Assembly (NCBI RefSeq): GCF_037975245.1
Contig: NC_092568.1
Location: 35,750,501-35,814,500 of the forward strand
Direction: 5' to 3'
DNA length: 64,000 bases
DNA from: Apostichopus japonicus
Taxonomy: Eukaryota > Echinodermata > Holothuroidea > Aspidochirotida > Stichopodidae
Position numbers and translations under genes: made by a program. Under the pieces are notes generated by a model, which saw only the letters and a list, made by a program, of their open reading frames with translations, was not told the DNA's origin and searched no databases. Position 1 is the stretch's first letter. Every line of letters begins with the position of its first letter. This document shows positions 60,005 to 64,000 of this stretch, in pieces.

Positions 60005-60672
60005 TAAAAGCTAACACTCCCTAAAAAGAAATTATTTCTCCTTCATGAAAAACTTTCTTGCAAAACTGATATTATTTGAATTATATGTTTGTCTGCTCTT
60101 CTTGGAGAACGTGATCACTGAAGCTTGAATATATAGCTTATACAAATATCTCATGATAGGAAAATCATGCAATTTCTTGGTATTTCTCATGGCCGGCATT
60201 CCAAACTTTTTCCAAAACGTTTTGGGTAGTTGTCTTCACAATGATCACTTCCATACAAGCTATGGATGTTGGTTGGAAATTCTTCCTTTGTAAATTGCTA
60301 TGATGGTTTTATTCAATTTCTCAGGGACTGCTTGACTTCTTTGACATTGGTACATACATAGGCAAAAAAAAACCAAAAACACACACAACAGATGCCAGAT
60401 TTAGTTAGTACTGGCAATCAAATAGGTCAAATATTCCTGATTCACAGTGCATTTCATGTACATGATGGACAAAACTGGATGAATAGAGGTGCACCCTAGC
60501 AACCATGTAAACATTCGTTGCCATGCATTAAAGTCCTCTCCCACCCAAAAAAAAAAGGAAGAAACAGTGATTAAATATGCATATTGTTACAGTAGATGTT
60601 GAAGAATTTAAAAGCACAATAAGTGAACTTTCGTTAAAAAAACATACCACATTAAAAATTTGATAACATATT

Positions 60673-60730
60673 TTAATCCTACATAATGTACTGTTAAGTT
60701 CTAACGTAACAGTACATTATGTAGGATTAA
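60673..60730. repeat. Perfect 24-bp inverted repeat 155 bp upstream of the NDUFAF5 start
   Basis: TTAATCCTACATAATGTACT plus GTTA at 60673-60696 is exactly inverted at 60707-60730. The 10-bp loop itself holds GTT and AAC, so the hairpin can extend. Confidence 0.9.
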
Positions 60731-60885
60731 AGTAAGTTATTGAATTTTTGGCTGGCTTTTAAGAAACCATTTGTGGACTTTTCCATGTTTATAATGTTTG
60801 ATGTTTGTTTTGTTGATAATGTGAGTTTTTTTTTACCCACAGATCTCCTCATTCATCTTGAAGTTTACCATTGACTTCCAAGAAA

Positions 60886-61281
60886 ATGCACTGGACGGTC
60901 AAAGCGTATCCCGGAATTGTGCAATCTGCCATCCTCCTTAATAGCCATCAGAGATGGTCCATCAAGCTATTGAGGAACACTCAGCACTGTGCACCCTCGA
61001 AATGTAATTTCCACGTTAGGCCTACTAAAGCTAGCATACACAACTGTCTGCAACACCCTCTGAACGTTTGCAATAAAGCTACATCTCAGAGAATGTTTGA
61101 AAAATGTCATCAGGTCAGAGTTGCTCGCTCATTGAAGAGAACTTTTCATTCGTCGAGCTTAGATCGGTGTCCACAAGATGAAACAGTTATGAATGTTTTC
61201 AACAGGAAAGCCAAGTGGAGGCAGAGAGATAGAGCAGCAAAAGCAGAAGATGTAGAAATCTATGATTATCTCAAGGATGAG
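60886..61281 (+). CDS. NDUFAF5: NDUFAF5 (complex I assembly factor 5), first coding exon; gene continues past the window
   Basis: The exon gives 132 codons from ATG (A at -3) to the donor gttagt at 61282, phase 0. An in-frame TGA at 60859-60861 fixes the start downstream of it. Residues 1-95 are rich in Arg, Lys and Ser with few acidic residues, as expected of a mitochondrial presequence, though longer than the vertebrate one. Residues 102-132 (VMNVFNRKAKWRQRDRAA...YDYLKDE) match NDUFAF5 (LNIFDRDLKRKQKNWAA...FDYLKEEV). Known of the family: a SAM-dependent enzyme of the mitochondrial matrix that hydroxylates an arginine of NDUFS7 during complex I assembly. The methyltransferase-fold exons are not in the remaining 2.7 kb that I could read. 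A cag acceptor at 60841-60843 suggests a non-coding upstream exon. Confidence 0.82.
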
Positions 61282-64000
61282 GTTAGTATGTATGCATACA
61301 TATATACATATATATATATATAAATATATCACATAATATACTTAACTAAAATACCATCATAATGCTACTCAGAGTTTCACGGGTACGGCTCGCGCACCGA
61401 TTATCAGGCAACTGATCTGATCAACACAGACTATCTCCGCTTCAGGCGTGTGTGTTTACGGTTGCCATGGCAAACAGCGCGATATCATCTCTGATCTTTT
61501 GTTAATATTTCTGTCCTTCGACTGTATAATGGCCAGCTTTTCTTCCATGCATAGATTACATGCTCCTGATTCAAATAAATATATATATATATATATATAT
61601 ATATTCATATACATATATATTATCTTTCTCCATGGCGACATACATTGTCTTAAAAACTCAGTTTTCTTTGTAACTTCAATGAGCCCATAGAAAGATGCAC
61701 TAGGTAAAGTAGTATTTGTTAAAAGTTTTCTTGCTATACAGCACAGTGTTAAACCTACATGGGTGTCTGGTCAAGTTTGTTTGGAATTGGAAAATTGATG
61801 ACATCATCATAATCATCGTCATCGTCATCAATTTGTCGCCCATTTATTACATGTAGCCAAATAGCCAAAAGCTTGTGGAAATTGTTTCAAAGTTTTCTTC
61901 AAAGAATTTTATATGCACAAACTCCTGAGGCCTTCAAGTGAAGGCCTAATGCTAAAAGGGAGCATGCAGTAGGTGTTAATAAGCTTTTAGCTTTATGTTA
62001 AAATGCTCTCAGTCTTTAAATTTAACAGGAAATCTAAATTGAGTATACATAGTACTAGATGAAGGTAAATTCAGAGATAGAGAGGAAATGTTTTTGCATA
62101 TTACCCTGTAATGTCTTTTAACACATTATTATTCCAACATATTCTCAAACCATAATTCATATCAATAGGGTATTAGTGTCACCCCTTCTCATTAACAGAG
62201 CTACAATAAAATCAAGGCATCTGGCATGTTGACAATTTCAACAAATAATAGGAACCTTTAAAATGTATAAATGGCATGTCAGTTCTTTCCACAAATATAT
62301 ACTTTTGAATTTTCAACAGCAGATTGTACTTTGCATATGGTCTTACCAATCCTTCTGTAAAATTTGAAGTGATGCTGCTTGACAACAAATTCAAAATTGA
62401 ACGTCAATGTCATCTGTATTTGTTAACTCATAAACTTTTTTTTTGTTTTCGGTTGTTGAAAAGGTAGAAGCATTTAACTTAGAAGTGATTGAAAAAAAAA
62501 ACAAATTGAAGATGTGAAAGGTTTTTTGTTGCTTTAAAAAACTACTGTGTCACTGCTTATAAGAGTGTGTATTGAGTGGAGCTCTTTGGGGCCCCTTTAA
62601 AATTTGTAGTGTAGGATTATCTTGATTTTGTTGTTAAGTCAGTGTTTCATTTGAACTTAAATCTGATTAATCTATTATTAAGTTTTGTAGAAAAATCCCA
62701 TAGATTTTGAACAAGTAAAGTCATCAATGACTGAAGCTCAGAAGGAAAATGAAGGCAATTCCAAAACACCACATCAAGAAGAATAAAAATATAAAATCAA
62801 CAATGAGGTATACAGTAGCTTTGCAGCCATAGTTTTTATTACTGAACCTCTCAAGCAGCAGTCCCCAACATTGAAACTGCTACCCAAAATACCCTCTCTT
62901 CCCTGGCTCAATACCACCTTCCCACTAAGCAATGTTGAAAAACATTTCAGAAGACCCAAAACAATTAATCTACCAAGATTTAGTTTCTAGTTTCTACCAT
63001 GTATTTTTTATATTTATATATTTTTAAACCAGAACAACAAAAAAACACTGGAAAAATAAAAATAGATATTTAGTAATTTGAAACATCATCTCAGTCAATA
63101 TATGCAGACAGTTTGCCTGGTTTGAGTACAATGCCATGGTCAGGATAATTCTGCACATATTTTACTTTTCAACTTCTGTATATTTCTTCCTAGAAACGTA
63201 TTTCAACTTCTGTATAATTCAACTTCTGTATATTACATGAAACCAAGCTCAGAGATTTAACCAAATTTATATGTTTGTGTGCACATGTATGTGTGCATGT
63301 GTGTGATAATGAATTTTCTTTCTTTGAGAATCCTAGATTCCTCATTCACTTTAACAGTCACACTAGGAATGATTGTTGATGCGCCCTTTCTTCGCTTACA
63401 AAACATTTCTTAGGAGGAAGACATGCAGAAAAAACAAATATTCATAGGAATTGCAAGGAATACTATACTAATGAGGAAGAGACAATAATTGCAAACAAAA
63501 TATTTTGTTAATCATGTCATGTAACTAAGCAACCAACAAAATAATATTAAAGAACATTTCGTGATTGAGGGCCCAAGATTTTCTTGATTTTTATATAGAA
63601 GTAGAAGTAAATATAGTTACATCCATATTTAAATATTATGGACTTCATTCACATTACCTGAAGGCATAGATTTTGTCTAAATCCTGTGTGCCTCGGTTGA
63701 TCAAGGTTATTTAACTAACAGCTCATGTTTTCTTTTAAATGTTAAGACTCTGTGAAAGCTTTCATCTGCATCAGATCACACTTAAAACTAAGACCAGCGA
63801 ACAGTATATATGAATGCATCAGAAAACACTCAATTTAACCAAAAGCAATATATATCAGTTTTTGGTTTGTTGTTTTATATGACACCTCAAGTGGTTGTTG
63901 ACCTCTTCTTAAATTTCAATATGATGGCCTTTAATGATGTTAAGGAAATATATAATACAAACAGCTTCTTCAAGGCAAATTATGATTTTATCTTGAATAG
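61282..64000 (+). other. NDUFAF5 intron 1 (open at the window edge)
   Basis: It starts at the donor gttagt. No second exon (expected to encode a V...RVAD...LDLGCGRG-like stretch) is found up to the edge. TA and TAT repeats lie at 61300 and 61577, and the rest looks unique. Confidence 0.5.

Overview
This is eukaryotic (animal) nuclear DNA: low gene density, GT-AG introns, very large intergenic spaces and many transposon remnants, microsatellites and minisatellites. A deuterostome marine invertebrate, most likely an echinoderm, fits best. The reasons are a CYP46-type P450, a tRNA-derived SINE of a kind I associate with echinoderms, CR1/L2-like LINEs, and a G2E3-like HECT gene fragment. The echinoderm placement is inference; the animal placement is firm.

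Genes. The main gene is a complete cytochrome P450 on the + strand (11190-22833). I could assemble it as 13 exons whose phases all fit, giving a predicted 502-residue protein with every P450 hallmark; it resembles cholesterol 24-hydroxylase (CYP46A1). At the right edge, 60886-61281 (+) is the first coding exon of NDUFAF5, a mitochondrial complex I assembly factor; the rest of that gene lies beyond the window. On the - strand, 28035-29825 holds a broken HECT ubiquitin-ligase-like gene cut by a foldback MITE. Two further - strand terminal exons (34230-34358, Cys-rich zinc-finger-like; 41509-41690, acidic) have good acceptors and stops, but their parent genes are not recognised. No operon-like organisation is expected and none is seen.

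Repeats, left to right: ends of CAGTGGCG/CAGGGGCG-type elements (0.3-2.7 kb); a frameshifted CR1-like LINE (2.7-3.8 kb, -); AT-rich low-complexity DNA (4-7.3 kb); tRNA-headed SINEs (7.3-7.8 kb); a 0.9-kb foldback element built of TTCGCCCAAC units (8.5-9.4 kb); the P450 gene with a duplicated TA-rich block in intron 6 and a 27-bp minisatellite in intron 12; a 20-bp satellite just 3' of it; a HECT remnant; a LINE copy (30.9-34.1 kb, -) whose inverted partner lies at 48.0-51.1 kb (+); a hAT-like MITE at 38.3-39.4 kb; and a direct segmental duplication (44.7-46.7 kb and 51.6-54.5 kb) in which each copy carries a different hAT-like insertion with an 8-bp target duplication, so each copy shows the other's empty site.

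The most informative structures are the hAT-like non-autonomous family, which shares a ~100-bp block (10 copies here) with the core GGCGCTCCGCTTAGATAGT, and the paralogous empty sites that prove the insertion boundaries. I found no CRISPR array, no rRNA and no clearly functional tRNA gene. Assignments rest on reading the sequence by eye and on remembered family features; no database search was run.
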